From NCBI GenBank assembly GCA_964580435.1, contig CAZOKP010000013.1:1-45146 (forward strand): a DNA stretch of 45,146 bases, read 5' to 3'. This DNA comes from CAZKEW01 sp964580435 (GTDB lineage: Bacteria > Acidobacteriota > Aminicenantia > Aminicenantales > UBA8522). Below are positions 33,383 through 41,388 of the stretch, one piece after another. Under the pieces are notes generated by a model that was not told the DNA's origin, searched no databases, and saw only the letters and a list, made by a program, of their open reading frames with translations. How positions within the stretch are numbered: the first letter of the stretch is position 1; each line of letters opens with the position of its first letter. The position numbers and the translations under genes were made by a program.

Positions 33383-33801
33383 CTATTCTTTTTCGCTAAC
33401 AGGATTGTTTTCGAGCAGTTCTTTGGCCAGGGCGAAGTCGGTTTCGGAGACGAGAATCTTTATCTCACCGAGTCCATCGGCTGATATAGGGCCAGTAGAC
33501 TGGACCCAGGTCCCCCTCATCAGGCAGATGATTCCGTTACTTTCTAAAAAACTCTTGATGACTTCGGCCTCGACNNNNNNNNNNNNNNNNNNNNNNNNNN
33601 NNNNNNNNNNNNNNNNNNNNNNNNNNNNNNNNNNNNNNNNNNNNNNNNNNNNNNNNNNNNNNNNNNNNNNNNNNTCAGGCAGATGATTCCGTTACTTTCT
33701 AAAAAACTCTTGATGACTTCGGCCTCGACAGGTCCCATGACCCGACACACTTCTTTGAGCTTCATATCCCTATCTGTTTTCGATTTTTTTCCGTTTTCCA
33801 T
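33383..33801 (-). CDS. DUF2007-like small protein, split only by an assembly gap
   Basis: Removing 100 N and one copy of the 55-base flank repeat (33520-33574 equals 33675-33729) leaves exactly 88 codons with stop, in one frame. The joined 87-residue protein runs from MENGKKSKTDRDMKLKEV through EAEVIKSFLESNGIICL into RGTWVQSTGPISADGLGEI and ends KELLENNPVSEKE. This pattern, a helix after EAE then a GLGEIKILVSETDFALAKELL strand-helix, resembles DUF2007 (putative signal-transducing protein) family. A shorter start at Met13 (33765) is possible. It lies upstream of mraZ in the same direction and may share the operon. The function of the family is unknown. Confidence 0.7.
33520..33729. repeat. 55-bp direct repeat flanking the gap (assembly overlap)
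   Basis: Left copy 33520-33574 and right copy 33675-33729 are identical over 55 bases. They encode the same residues of one protein, so the repeat is an artefact, not biology. Confidence 0.9.
33575..33674. other. Assembly gap (100 N), artificial
   Basis: The bases flanking this gap repeat each other exactly over 55 bases (33520-33574 and 33675-33729). This is the pattern of two contigs that overlap by a k-mer but were scaffolded with padding instead of being merged, so no real sequence is missing. Confidence 0.9.
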
Positions 33802-33883
33802 GACAGGAGAATTCTATTCCATTATTGTCTTTTCGTCAAAACGTGATGGGGGCGGGTCCTGTCACGGAATTGGAAATGCTTCC

Positions 33884-34321
33884 TCACGGACGCCGAGTTG
33901 CGCCTTTGGCGTTTTTGCTGCGGAAGTAGTCAGCCAGGATCCTCTCGTGGTCAAAGGCGAGAGGCCGGGGCATGTTCTCTGCGTTAAAGATGCCGATTTC
34001 CGTCGCGTCATCTTGAGCTTTTGGCCGGCCCTGAGCTCTGGCGATAAAAATGGTCGAGATGGTATGGAGGCGGGGATCGCGGCCGGGGTCGGAGTAGGTA
34101 TGGAATTGAGCGATGAGCTCGACGTCGAGAGACGTCTCCTCTTTGGCCTCGCGCACAGCTGCCGCTTCGAGCGTTTCGCCGTAGTCCACAAATCCCCCGG
34201 GCAGGGCCCAGCCGTAAGGAGGGTTTTTTCTCTTGATGAGGATATAACCAGGGCTTCCGTCTTCGCCTTTGATTTCAATAATAATATCGACAGTCGGAAA
34301 CGGATTCTTATACCCTGGCAT
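33884..34321 (-). CDS. NUDIX hydrolase
   Basis: The 145-residue protein has the NUDIX box GGFVDYGETLEAAAVREAKEETSL, in which the conserved Gly, the RE pair and the EE metal ligands are present, although the glycine after EE is replaced by serine. The N-terminal half reads VDIIIEIKGEDG then KRKNPPYGWALPGG, typical of ADP-ribose or nucleotide-sugar pyrophosphatases of the ADPRase/MutT type. It probably hydrolyses a nucleoside diphosphate derivative in the cytoplasm using Mg2+. It starts 8 bases after the FBP aldolase/phosphatase gene, so it is in that operon. The exact substrate is unknown. Confidence 0.85.
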   Translation of the reverse strand: MPGYKNPFPTVDIIIEIKGEDGSPGYILIKRKNPPYGWALPGGFVDYGETLEAAAVREAKEETSLDVELIAQFHTYSDPGRDPRLHTISTIFIARAQGRPKAQDDATEIGIFNAENMPRPLAFDHERILADYFRSKNAKGATRRP

Positions 34322-34328
34322 GGAATCG

Positions 34329-35429
34329 CTACCCGCGCAACCGGAACCTTTTCTCCAATTTATCTAGCTTCTCCACGACTCCTCCATACTCAAGCTCACT
34401 GAACGGCAGCATGGCGGCGCCGGAGAATCCTTGGCGGCGGATGGCGACCGCTTTCTCGGCGGCCTGCATCCGAACATAGTCCCAAAAGGGCTGGTCAAAA
34501 ACATCGGCCGGCTCGGTGAGTTTTCCTTCTTTGACGCAGAACGCCGCACCTGTCACGATCGGAGGGCCGTCAAAGTAGGATATGATGGAGTTGAGTTTGC
34601 AGGGCATCAGGGGTCCGGTATGGCTTCCTCTCATAAAGCCCGCGACATAGGGAGCGATCTCGAACGGCGCCAGGATTTCTCCGGTGGCGGGAAATTCGCC
34701 CTGGACACGCACCAAAGCAATCGGGTCGTCTTTGCCGGTGTACTTGCCGGCAATATTATGAAGACGGGTCGTTGAGACGGCGACGGCTTGGCTTCCCGTG
34801 CTCCGAGAAAAGATGCTTTCGATGACATATTTTTCGTTATCGCGGAGAAGAGCGGCAATGTCGTAGATTTCTTCCGGAGCATTAAGATCGATGACCTTGT
34901 CTTTTTCGACATAACTCACATCGATGATCCGGAAGGTGAACCCCTGGCTCATCTTGGGACTCAGGAGGAACCCGGCGCAGTACATGGGGTCGGCAAACGC
35001 AAGGTAAAGGGGCAGGCTATAGGCGCCCGGGTCCGTCTTGTCAGCGGCAAAAAGGAGGAATGGCTCATTGGGCCTCTCCTCGAATTCTATCTCGGCCACC
35101 GCCGGTCCCATGCCTTTGATGTTTCCGCTGAAAGCGTCCTTGAGAAGGTCCTGGCCGGCGCCATAGAGTCCCTCTTTTTTCGCCTCCGCAGTTCCCGCAA
35201 GAAAAGCGTCCCAGCCCAGCCTGTGGATTTTTTCATCCAGAACGCCTCGCTCATGAGTGCAGAGGATGGCAATATCGTCCCCCGTCGAGCTGAAATAAGA
35301 GTCAATGATCAGGTTCTTGCCGTTCTGGACGACAAAATTCTTGACTTCGTTAAAGAGCGCGGCGCTGGGTTTGATATGACCTCCGATGCTTCCGATATCC
35401 GCCTTGAGGACACTGAGAGTGATTTTCAT
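34329..35429 (-). CDS. fbp: Bifunctional fructose-1,6-bisphosphate aldolase/phosphatase
   Basis: The start at 35429 follows AAGGAGG; the open frame extends 13 codons further without support. The 366-residue protein begins MKITLSVLKADIGSIGGH and has the family motifs GDDIAILCTHERG, an ADKTDPGAYSLPLYLAFADP loop and PVIVTGAAF-like FDGPPIVTGAAF. Such enzymes condense dihydroxyacetone phosphate and glyceraldehyde 3-phosphate and dephosphorylate the product to fructose 6-phosphate, making gluconeogenesis irreversible in one protein. They are widespread in archaea and deeply branching, often thermophilic, bacteria. A promoter TTGACA-18-TAGAAT lies just upstream and the NUDIX gene follows. This is the classical FBPase class V family; length is normal. 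Confidence 0.9.
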   Translation of the reverse strand: MKITLSVLKADIGSIGGHIKPSAALFNEVKNFVVQNGKNLIIDSYFSSTGDDIAILCTHERGVLDEKIHRLGWDAFLAGTAEAKKEGLYGAGQDLLKDAFSGNIKGMGPAVAEIEFEERPNEPFLLFAADKTDPGAYSLPLYLAFADPMYCAGFLLSPKMSQGFTFRIIDVSYVEKDKVIDLNAPEEIYDIAALLRDNEKYVIESIFSRSTGSQAVAVSTTRLHNIAGKYTGKDDPIALVRVQGEFPATGEILAPFEIAPYVAGFMRGSHTGPLMPCKLNSIISYFDGPPIVTGAAFCVKEGKLTEPADVFDQPFWDYVRMQAAEKAVAIRRQGFSGAAMLPFSELEYGGVVEKLDKLEKRFRLRG

Positions 35430-35467
35430 TCCGCCTCCTTCTAGATGATGGATTAGCTGATAGCCCA

Positions 35468-35497
35468 ATTCTAATAATCCTGAGCGTTGCGTGTCAA
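35468..35497 (-). promoter_or_regulatory. Sigma-70 type promoter for the fbp-NUDIX operon
   Basis: TTGACA at 35492-35497 and TAGAAT at 35468-35473 are separated by 18 bases on the - strand. It would start transcription about 30 bases before the ATG at 35429. The -35 is perfect, the -10 five of six. Confidence 0.6.
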
Positions 35498-35582
35498 CCT
35501 GAATTATCCCCTAATTGGCACAGCTGTCCTTAAATAGTGACATAAGGTTTGTTTTCGGATCAGGGTTCGGACCTTTCAAGGC

Positions 35583-35599
35583 TTGGCATAATTATTGCT
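35583..35599 (+). promoter_or_regulatory. Possible -24/-12 (sigma-54) promoter
   Basis: TTGGCATAATTATTGCT has the GG and GC dinucleotides of the sigma-54 consensus at exactly the required 10-base separation and matches 15 of 17 positions of YTGGCACGRNNNTTGCW. A start would lie near 35610, about 30 bases before the gene. No sigma-54 activator is visible in the window. Confidence 0.5.
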
Positions 35600-35640
35600 A
35601 TATTAAAGATGTTATGAATCTCGAAATGAGGAGCCGTTTT

Positions 35641-37653
35641 ATGAAGCAAAAGGGTTTTTTCCTGGGTTTGGTTTTATTGTTCTTTCTCCTGGCGATGCCG
35701 GCCATGTCCGGTTATAAAGTCGTTAACGAACAAAAAGATTTCTATTATGGCCATATCAGCTATTCCGAGATCAAGAACGACGGCAAGGACCCGGTCGTTT
35801 TTCGCGAAGGGCCGGTGCGGCCCGAGGTCGCCATTCTCAATCTTCCCCTGGGTCCTGGAGATAGCATCAAAACGTCGGATATCCGAAGATGCGAGGTCCA
35901 GTTTGACAACGGCACCATCGTCCGGCTCGACTTCAATACGGACCTGAAGATTGAGACGATCCTGGCCCAGAGTCTGAGCACAGCGAAAAAACTCTCCAAC
36001 CTTCTCCTTGCCAAGGGTCAAGTCTATGTGATGTCCAAAAAATACAATTCCCTCGAGATATTCCAGGTCATTACTCCTTGTGCTGCTATAAAATTGGACC
36101 ACGATGCCGTGGCCTTGATCAGCCTGACCGAAGAGGGAAATGTTGATGTCCAAGTCGAATTCGGAAAGGTGAATCTACTCTATGGCCTTGATAAGTTCCA
36201 TATATATCAAACGAAGGTTAAGCAGAAGGAGCGATTTATTGTTTCTGGAGATAATCAGGCCCGGCCCGCAGAGTATGTCTTGATCTCGGATTTTAAGTCC
36301 TGGAATCAATCCCTCAACGAAAACTTCAGGGCGCTTCATGAAGAGAGTTTTCTCCCCAAGCCTATCCGGATGCTTCCCCAAGCTGTCTTTAATTTTGCCC
36401 AGAGATTCGGGAATATTTACGGCGAATGGCTCTGGCATGACCTTTATGGCTATGTCTGGCGCCCTTATTACAATGACTATTATCCCTGGGGAAATTGGTC
36501 GCCTTATGTTTACGGAAACTGGACCCGCTACCAGAGCCAACTGTTCTGGATCCCCGGCGAGCCGTGGGGATGGATTCCCTACCACTTAGGCATCTGGATG
36601 TGGGACAAAAATAAGGGTTGGCTCTGGCTTCCGGGCTCAGTCTTTGCTCCATCCTGGGCTGTTTGGGATTCCCACTTTGGGTATTACTTCTGGAGGCCGT
36701 GGACATTGTTCGACTGGTATTACGGCCCGGACTATCTCTGGGGATATTCTTACGAGGGCTATCTATATTACACCTACCTGTCGGGTCAAGGTCAACCCCC
36801 TGAAGTGCCCGCAAAAAACACCCTTTTCAGCATTCGCAAAGACCAGTTGAAAAAGAAAGACCAACCTTCGCTTCCGCTGCCCAAGGAAATAACGGCTGCC
36901 TATAAACGTACTCTAGCCGCGCTCAGAAGCGGTGATGAACGAGTCTTGGCTTCGCTCGAGAGTATTCCCCGGCAGACGGCGATTATCAAAAAAGGCGATC
37001 TTGTTTCCCCGAAAATGCAGGAAAAAATAATGACTTTCGAGCAGTTCTCCAAGCATCGTCAATCCCTCTCGGCTTCCGAAAGAGCAATCTCTTTCGAGAT
37101 GCCGCAGGATGCTTCCCGGGAGGCCCTGAGCAGCATTCAGCGCAGTCAGATTATCTCTGATATAGTGTTTCGCTCCGTTCCAGCCTCGAAAAAACAGAGT
37201 GTTTCCTCGCCTGCCGCTCCTCTCCAGGACAACCATTTCGTGCCCGGAAAAATCAATCCTCCTTCTCAGATAGAGGCGCCCAAAGGCTTGGCCAAGGTCG
37301 AGAAGAGTTTTATTCCTGGCCCTGCTCCTCAGACGGCGCAACCGTCCTTCAGGTTCAGGGACTGGAACCCTGACATCAGGACAGCGCTGAAGCTCGGAGT
37401 CGATATTTCCTATTCCAGCCGGACGAATGAAATCCGGTGTCCGCAGCTTGGGCTTTCCTCACTGGACCGGAATCTGAGTCGTGGAACAAAGCTGACTGAA
37501 CACGGCCTAAGCCACGTTTCCGGCTCCGGGGCCACCAGCGACGGCTCGTCTGGAAATTCGTCTGCTCCCGCCGGCTCAGAAACTCGCTCCTCGGGCGCTT
37601 CCCAGGCTAAGGAATCCTCGGGGGGCGGCGGCGAAGGGAAGGTCAAAAACTAG
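35641..37653 (+). CDS. Exported FecR-domain and DUF6600-like aromatic-rich protein
   Basis: The start ATG at 35641 follows a GAGGAG motif and gives a 670-residue protein with a signal peptide (about 1-24). Residues about 50-230 contain a FecR-like beta region (VQFDNGTIVRLDFNTDLKIE; VYVMSKKYNSLEIFQVITPCAAI). Residues about 260-390 are extremely rich in Trp, Tyr, Gly and Pro (repeats such as GYVWRPYYNDYYPWG, GWIPYHLGIW, GWLWLPGSVFAPSWAVW), the pattern of DUF6600. The C-terminal third (about 390-670) is hydrophilic with Ser/Gly-rich ending. FecR domains usually respond to envelope signals and may bind ligands; DUF6600 has no known role. I cannot assign a function. It stands alone between divergent promoters, with a possible sigma-54 promoter. 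It meets the M23 gene tail-to-tail, 14 bases apart. Confidence 0.7.
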   Translation: MKQKGFFLGLVLLFFLLAMPAMSGYKVVNEQKDFYYGHISYSEIKNDGKDPVVFREGPVRPEVAILNLPLGPGDSIKTSDIRRCEVQFDNGTIVRLDFNTDLKIETILAQSLSTAKKLSNLLLAKGQVYVMSKKYNSLEIFQVITPCAAIKLDHDAVALISLTEEGNVDVQVEFGKVNLLYGLDKFHIYQTKVKQKERFIVSGDNQARPAEYVLISDFKSWNQSLNENFRALHEESFLPKPIRMLPQAVFNFAQRFGNIYGEWLWHDLYGYVWRPYYNDYYPWGNWSPYVYGNWTRYQSQLFWIPGEPWGWIPYHLGIWMWDKNKGWLWLPGSVFAPSWAVWDSHFGYYFWRPWTLFDWYYGPDYLWGYSYEGYLYYTYLSGQGQPPEVPAKNTLFSIRKDQLKKKDQPSLPLPKEITAAYKRTLAALRSGDERVLASLESIPRQTAIIKKGDLVSPKMQEKIMTFEQFSKHRQSLSASERAISFEMPQDASREALSSIQRSQIISDIVFRSVPASKKQSVSSPAAPLQDNHFVPGKINPPSQIEAPKGLAKVEKSFIPGPAPQTAQPSFRFRDWNPDIRTALKLGVDISYSSRTNEIRCPQLGLSSLDRNLSRGTKLTEHGLSHVSGSGATSDGSSGNSSAPAGSETRSSGASQAKESSGGGGEGKVKN

Positions 37654-37667
37654 GGACAAAGGTTTTT

Positions 37668-38966
37668 TTAGAACAGCCCCGAGCTGACGAGGACGAAGGG
37701 ATCTTTCAAGAGAAGCTGGTAAGTTTCAATTGCCGTCTTGTATTCCGGCATAAATTCCTGTTTAAGCGGGTCGACGGGCTTGAACCGATAGCTTAGAGGG
37801 TTGATATAGCTTCCCCCTTGTTTGATCCTGTAATCCAGGTGGGGGCCGGTCGCGTCCCCGGAAGAACCGACATACCCGATGATATCGCCGCTCTTGATCT
37901 TTGCGCCGATACGGATGCCCGGAGCAAAGCTCCGCAGGTGAAGATACATAGTCTCATAGGCGTTTTTGTGTCGGACCCGGACCATCCGTCCGGAGCCGCC
38001 GTTCCAGCCGGCAAAATTGACCGTGCCGTCTGCGGTCGCCTGGACGGGGGTTCCCACCGGGGCGGCATAATCCACACCGTAGTGGGCCCGGTAAACCTGG
38101 TGGAGGGGATGAAGCCGGCTCCGGCTGAAACGGGATGAGATCCTGGCGAATTTAATCGGCGATTTGATGAATTCTTTCTTCAGGGATTTGCCGTCGGCAT
38201 CATAGTACTCCGGCCTTTGCGTGTCGGGCGCGGCGTACCGAAAGGCTTGAAGGGTTCGCCCTTGATTGACGAGTTCGGCGGCGAGGATGTCGCCGTAGCC
38301 GATGAATTTTCCCAGGAGGTATCGTTTTTCAAAAATGACCTTGAAGGCATCGCCCGCGCGAAGGTCGATATAAAAGTCCACGTCCCAGGCGAAGAGTTCG
38401 GCAAAGGACAAGGCCAGAACATCCTCTTCCCCAAGCTGGCTGAAGGCCAGAATGGGGCTTTCTTCGATGGCGCCGCCGACCATATCAATCTGCGTCTCCA
38501 CCGGATGCGCTTTCAGAACGGCCTCAAACCGGCCGCTGTTCCTGTCGACAGAGAGGTAGTTGGTTGCATCGATGTCATATTCCAGCCTCACGATTTTTTT
38601 ATCGGGGCCGGCGTAGAGCCGGAGCGGCTGGCCGGCTCTGACCTGGCGGAGGTCGAAGACCGGTTTGATTTGGTCATAAAGCTGTTGAATGTCCGACGGC
38701 GAAAATCCGTAATTGGAAAGGACCTCGCCCATAGTGGCCCCGGGACGGAGTATCTCCTTGTATTCGACATTCTGCGGAGGATCGATTTTTGGCGCTGCCG
38801 GAGTCACAGGCGGAGGCAGCGTCTTTTCCGGCCGGACGTTCTCATCGTGGATCAGGGCAATGAGAAAAAAGACCGCGGCGGCGGCGACGATTAAGAAAAA
38901 AGGGACGAAGTGGTGCCGCTTTCTTTTTTCTCTTTCGATCTTAATTTGGATGTGTCCGGCCATCAT
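37668..38966 (-). CDS. Membrane-anchored M23 (LytM-type) peptidase
   Basis: The 432-residue protein has a cytoplasmic basic tail, a membrane helix (about 20-40), a periplasmic region with an OapA/LysM-like opening (EILRPGATMGEVLSNYGFS) and a C-terminal M23 domain (about 285-390). Metal ligands are H and D of HYGVDYAAP and H of the TGPHLDYRI segment; the expected HxH is HxD here, as in some families. It is likely an endopeptidase that cuts peptidoglycan crosslinks or a regulator of amidases (MepM/EnvC-like). It begins with two ATGs at 38961-38966 and is 28 bases downstream of the M28 gene. Activity depends on whether the HxD site still binds zinc. Confidence 0.82.
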   Translation of the reverse strand: MMAGHIQIKIEREKRKRHHFVPFFLIVAAAAVFFLIALIHDENVRPEKTLPPPVTPAAPKIDPPQNVEYKEILRPGATMGEVLSNYGFSPSDIQQLYDQIKPVFDLRQVRAGQPLRLYAGPDKKIVRLEYDIDATNYLSVDRNSGRFEAVLKAHPVETQIDMVGGAIEESPILAFSQLGEEDVLALSFAELFAWDVDFYIDLRAGDAFKVIFEKRYLLGKFIGYGDILAAELVNQGRTLQAFRYAAPDTQRPEYYDADGKSLKKEFIKSPIKFARISSRFSRSRLHPLHQVYRAHYGVDYAAPVGTPVQATADGTVNFAGWNGGSGRMVRVRHKNAYETMYLHLRSFAPGIRIGAKIKSGDIIGYVGSSGDATGPHLDYRIKQGGSYINPLSYRFKPVDPLKQEFMPEYKTAIETYQLLLKDPFVLVSSGLF

Positions 38967-38994
38967 TTCTTCGGCTCTATTAATATCCTAAAGG

Positions 38995-40473
38995 CTATTT
39001 GTTGGCCAGTGCAAGAACGCTTAGAAAGGCGAGCCGGGAGACATCGGCCAGCATGTCCGGGTTGATCCGGTAGATGGTGTCCCCAGTCTGATGGTAATAA
39101 AGGTGCGGCCCGTTGGAGTGGAAGGAAACGCAGGTGATGCCTTGCTCAAAGAACGGCGCGAAATCCGAGCCCCGCACCCCCACCGCTCGGATCGGATAAG
39201 CTCCCCCAAGCGTCTTCACCCGCCGGTCTGCTTCCTCGACAACGGCCTTGAGTTCGGGGAAATCGGCGCTGTAGCCGAAGCCCGATTTGTCTCCCTCTCC
39301 GACCATGTCAAAGTTAAACATGGCCTCCACTTTTTCAAAAGCGGGAGGAAGGTGCCCGGCAAAATAGCCGGAGCCCTGAAGGCCTTTCTCTTCACCTCCA
39401 AAAAGGACGAAGACAACCGACCTCTTGGGCTTTTCCGCCAGTTTTGAAAAAGCCTCGGCGACCTCCATCACTGCGGCGCTGCCGCTGGCGTTATCGTCGG
39501 CGCCGGGGAAGAGAAGACCCATCTGAAACCCGTTGTGATCAAAATGTCCGCCGACGACCAGACAATTCTCCTTCAGCTTGGGGTCAGACCCTTCAACGTA
39601 GCCGACGATATTATAGCCGATGCCGTCAGGGAAGTTTCTGGCTTCGACCTTGAGGGAGACCTTCGCCCGGAGCGGGAAGGAGAGAGGCTTTTTGAAACTC
39701 AAGAGGTACTTTTTCAACTCGGCGCAGGGCACGCCCTTTTCTTTAAAGATCATATCGGCGATTTTCTCGGTCACCTCCGCTGGAGTGAACCCTTCGATCC
39801 AGTCGCCGTTGGGATTGGAGGAGATTTCGTCATAGATATAGATGACGCCAAGAGCGCCCCTATCTTTAGCCGTCTTCATCCTGAAGCGGTGATGGTCATA
39901 GGGAACATAGCGCTTGTCAGAAGGGTCAGGCGTCCCCCGGAAGCAGAGGACGAATTTTCCCTTGACATCCAGGCCGGCATAATCATCGTAGCCCAGGTCG
40001 GGCGCGCTGATGCCCCAGCCGGCAAAAGCGAGTTCTCCGGTGCTGTTGCCGCTGTCACTGAAGAGAAGGGGAAGGAATTCTTTTTCCGGCTGAAGCCTGA
40101 GTTCCTTGATAGTGGGCTCTTTGGAATTTTCCGCTTTTTCCTCCAGAAGAAGGGACATTTCCGCCTTATCCACGATTACATATGGAGAAGGGTAGGCCTG
40201 GAGATAACCTTGGTCGCGGCTGTAAGGCTTGAGCCCCCATTCCTTAAACTTGCCCGCGGCCCATTTAGCCGCGGCCGTATAGCCGGCATCGCCCGTCAGC
40301 CGGCCGGCGAACTTTTCCGACGCGAGAATTTTTGTGATCGTGTAGGCATCAAAGGGCTGAATGGAACTGAGCGCTCTTTCGAGATCCGCGTCCCGCTTCT
40401 CTGTCGAAACAGAAAGGGAAGCAAAAATCAATATCAGGCCCAGCAAACAGGGCAGTAAAATCTTAGCTTTCAC
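38995..40473 (-). CDS. Exported M28-family metallopeptidase, PA-domain containing
   Basis: The start is a GTG at 40471-40473 with AAGGAGG 5 bases upstream. The 492-residue protein has a signal peptide (about 1-23), a region with PA-like insertion (YDDYAGLDVKGKFVLCFRG), and the M28 dizinc site: GGHFDH, PGADDNASG, GGEEKG, DMVG and HQTGDT. M28 enzymes are aminopeptidases or glutamate carboxypeptidase-like; this one is probably periplasmic or secreted. It is paralogous to the gene at 42362. It is downstream of ppi (36-base gap) and upstream of the M23 gene, so this is an envelope-degradation operon. Confidence 0.88.
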   Translation of the reverse strand: MKAKILLPCLLGLILIFASLSVSTEKRDADLERALSSIQPFDAYTITKILASEKFAGRLTGDAGYTAAAKWAAGKFKEWGLKPYSRDQGYLQAYPSPYVIVDKAEMSLLLEEKAENSKEPTIKELRLQPEKEFLPLLFSDSGNSTGELAFAGWGISAPDLGYDDYAGLDVKGKFVLCFRGTPDPSDKRYVPYDHHRFRMKTAKDRGALGVIYIYDEISSNPNGDWIEGFTPAEVTEKIADMIFKEKGVPCAELKKYLLSFKKPLSFPLRAKVSLKVEARNFPDGIGYNIVGYVEGSDPKLKENCLVVGGHFDHNGFQMGLLFPGADDNASGSAAVMEVAEAFSKLAEKPKRSVVFVLFGGEEKGLQGSGYFAGHLPPAFEKVEAMFNFDMVGEGDKSGFGYSADFPELKAVVEEADRRVKTLGGAYPIRAVGVRGSDFAPFFEQGITCVSFHSNGPHLYYHQTGDTIYRINPDMLADVSRLAFLSVLALANK

Positions 40474-40509
40474 CCACGCCTCCTTCCGAAGTCTCCGGGG
40501 ATGCCGTGG

Positions 40510-41085
40510 TTAGTTTATTTTCTGGACAGAGATGATGGTTATGGTTTCGCGAGGGACATCCTCCATGCCTTGGGCCGTCGTCGTCGGCGAGTTGGCTATG
40601 GCGTCCACCACATCCATGCCGGCGATGACCTTGCCGAACACGCAGTAGCCGAATCCCTCCGCAGTATTGTCTTTATGGTCCAAAGAAAAGTTGTCTTTAT
40701 GATTGATAAAAAACTGGCAGGTGGCGCTGTCGACTTCAGAGGTTCGGGCCATGGCGATCGTCCCCCGTTCGTTCTTGAGCCCGTTCGCGGCCTCGTTCTT
40801 GATCGGGGGCTTGGCGGGCTTCTCTGTGAGATTGGCGGTCAGCCCTCCTCCCTGGATCATAAATCCTTTGATGACACGGTGGAAGATGGTCCCGTCATAG
40901 AACTTTGCCTCCACGTAGGAAAGAAAGTTCCGGACGCTGACGGGCGCTTTATCCTGGTAAAGCTCGATGGTGATGTCACCCTTGCTCGTCTTCATCAGGA
41001 CTTTGGAGTTGGCGGCAGACGCAGATGCGCCGGAAAAAGTAATGAAGGCGCCGGCCAACAAGACAACAAGCATAGCTCTTGTCAT
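40510..41085 (-). CDS. Exported cyclophilin-type peptidyl-prolyl isomerase
   Basis: The start ATG at 41085 follows GAGGAGG; the longer open frame upstream is not used. The 191-residue protein has a signal peptide (about 1-25), then the cyclophilin core: ITIELYQDKAPVSVRNFLSYVE, FYDGTIFHRVIKGFMIQGG (catalytic Arg in FHRV), and GTIAMARTSEVDSATCQFFIN. It isomerises proline peptide bonds in the periplasm, helping fold exported proteins. It is the first gene of the ppi-M28-M23 operon and has a plausible promoter upstream. Similar to PpiA of enterobacteria; I do not assign a symbol. Confidence 0.9.
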   Translation of the reverse strand: MTRAMLVVLLAGAFITFSGASASAANSKVLMKTSKGDITIELYQDKAPVSVRNFLSYVEAKFYDGTIFHRVIKGFMIQGGGLTANLTEKPAKPPIKNEAANGLKNERGTIAMARTSEVDSATCQFFINHKDNFSLDHKDNTAEGFGYCVFGKVIAGMDVVDAIANSPTTTAQGMEDVPRETITIISVQKIN

Positions 41086-41120
41086 TTCGAACCTCCTCGA
41101 TGAGATCATGGCGAAGAAGA

Positions 41121-41149
41121 ACAATACCAAAAACCGGGTTTGAATTCAA
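41121..41149 (-). promoter_or_regulatory. Weak sigma-70 type promoter for the ppi operon
   Basis: TTGAAT (41144-41149) and TATTGT (41121-41126) on the - strand are separated by exactly 17 bases, about 36 bases upstream of the isomerase ATG. Both hexamers are imperfect. Confidence 0.4.
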
Positions 41150-41163
41150 CGTTATAGAGGCTG

Positions 41164-41388
41164 ATGCCTTTCCTCGATGAGCCGGGACAAAATTTTGTGC
41201 GGGATGCTGCCCCGGCGACCGTCAAAAAACTGGAAGAAAGCCTGCAGGAGATGGAGGGCGAAAGCTTCTTAGTTAACACCGACCATGCTTATTTCCTGGA
41301 TACGCTGGGCGACGCTTATCAACTGAGGGGCCGATTGGACAAGGCCGCCGAGGCCTACGCCCGCAAGCGCCTGGCCGGGTTCATTTGA
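41164..41388 (+). CDS. Short TPR-containing protein or fragment
   Basis: The 74-residue frame begins at ATG 41164, 3 bases after a GAGG, and contains one TPR-like helix pair (YFLDTLGDAYQLRGRLDKAAEAYARKR). No signal peptide. Most TPR genes encode several repeats, so this is probably the remaining end of a larger gene or a small protein of its own. Its last 8 bases overlap the opposing nucleotidyltransferase gene. I cannot tell whether it is expressed. Confidence 0.4.
   Translation: MPFLDEPGQNFVRDAAPATVKKLEESLQEMEGESFLVNTDHAYFLDTLGDAYQLRGRLDKAAEAYARKRLAGFI

Noticed and set aside
33520..33729. A direct repeat that could suggest an insertion or attachment site
   Set aside because: The duplicate encodes the same protein segment, its length matches the contig-end overlap at the window start, and it flanks 100 Ns, so it is an assembly artefact.
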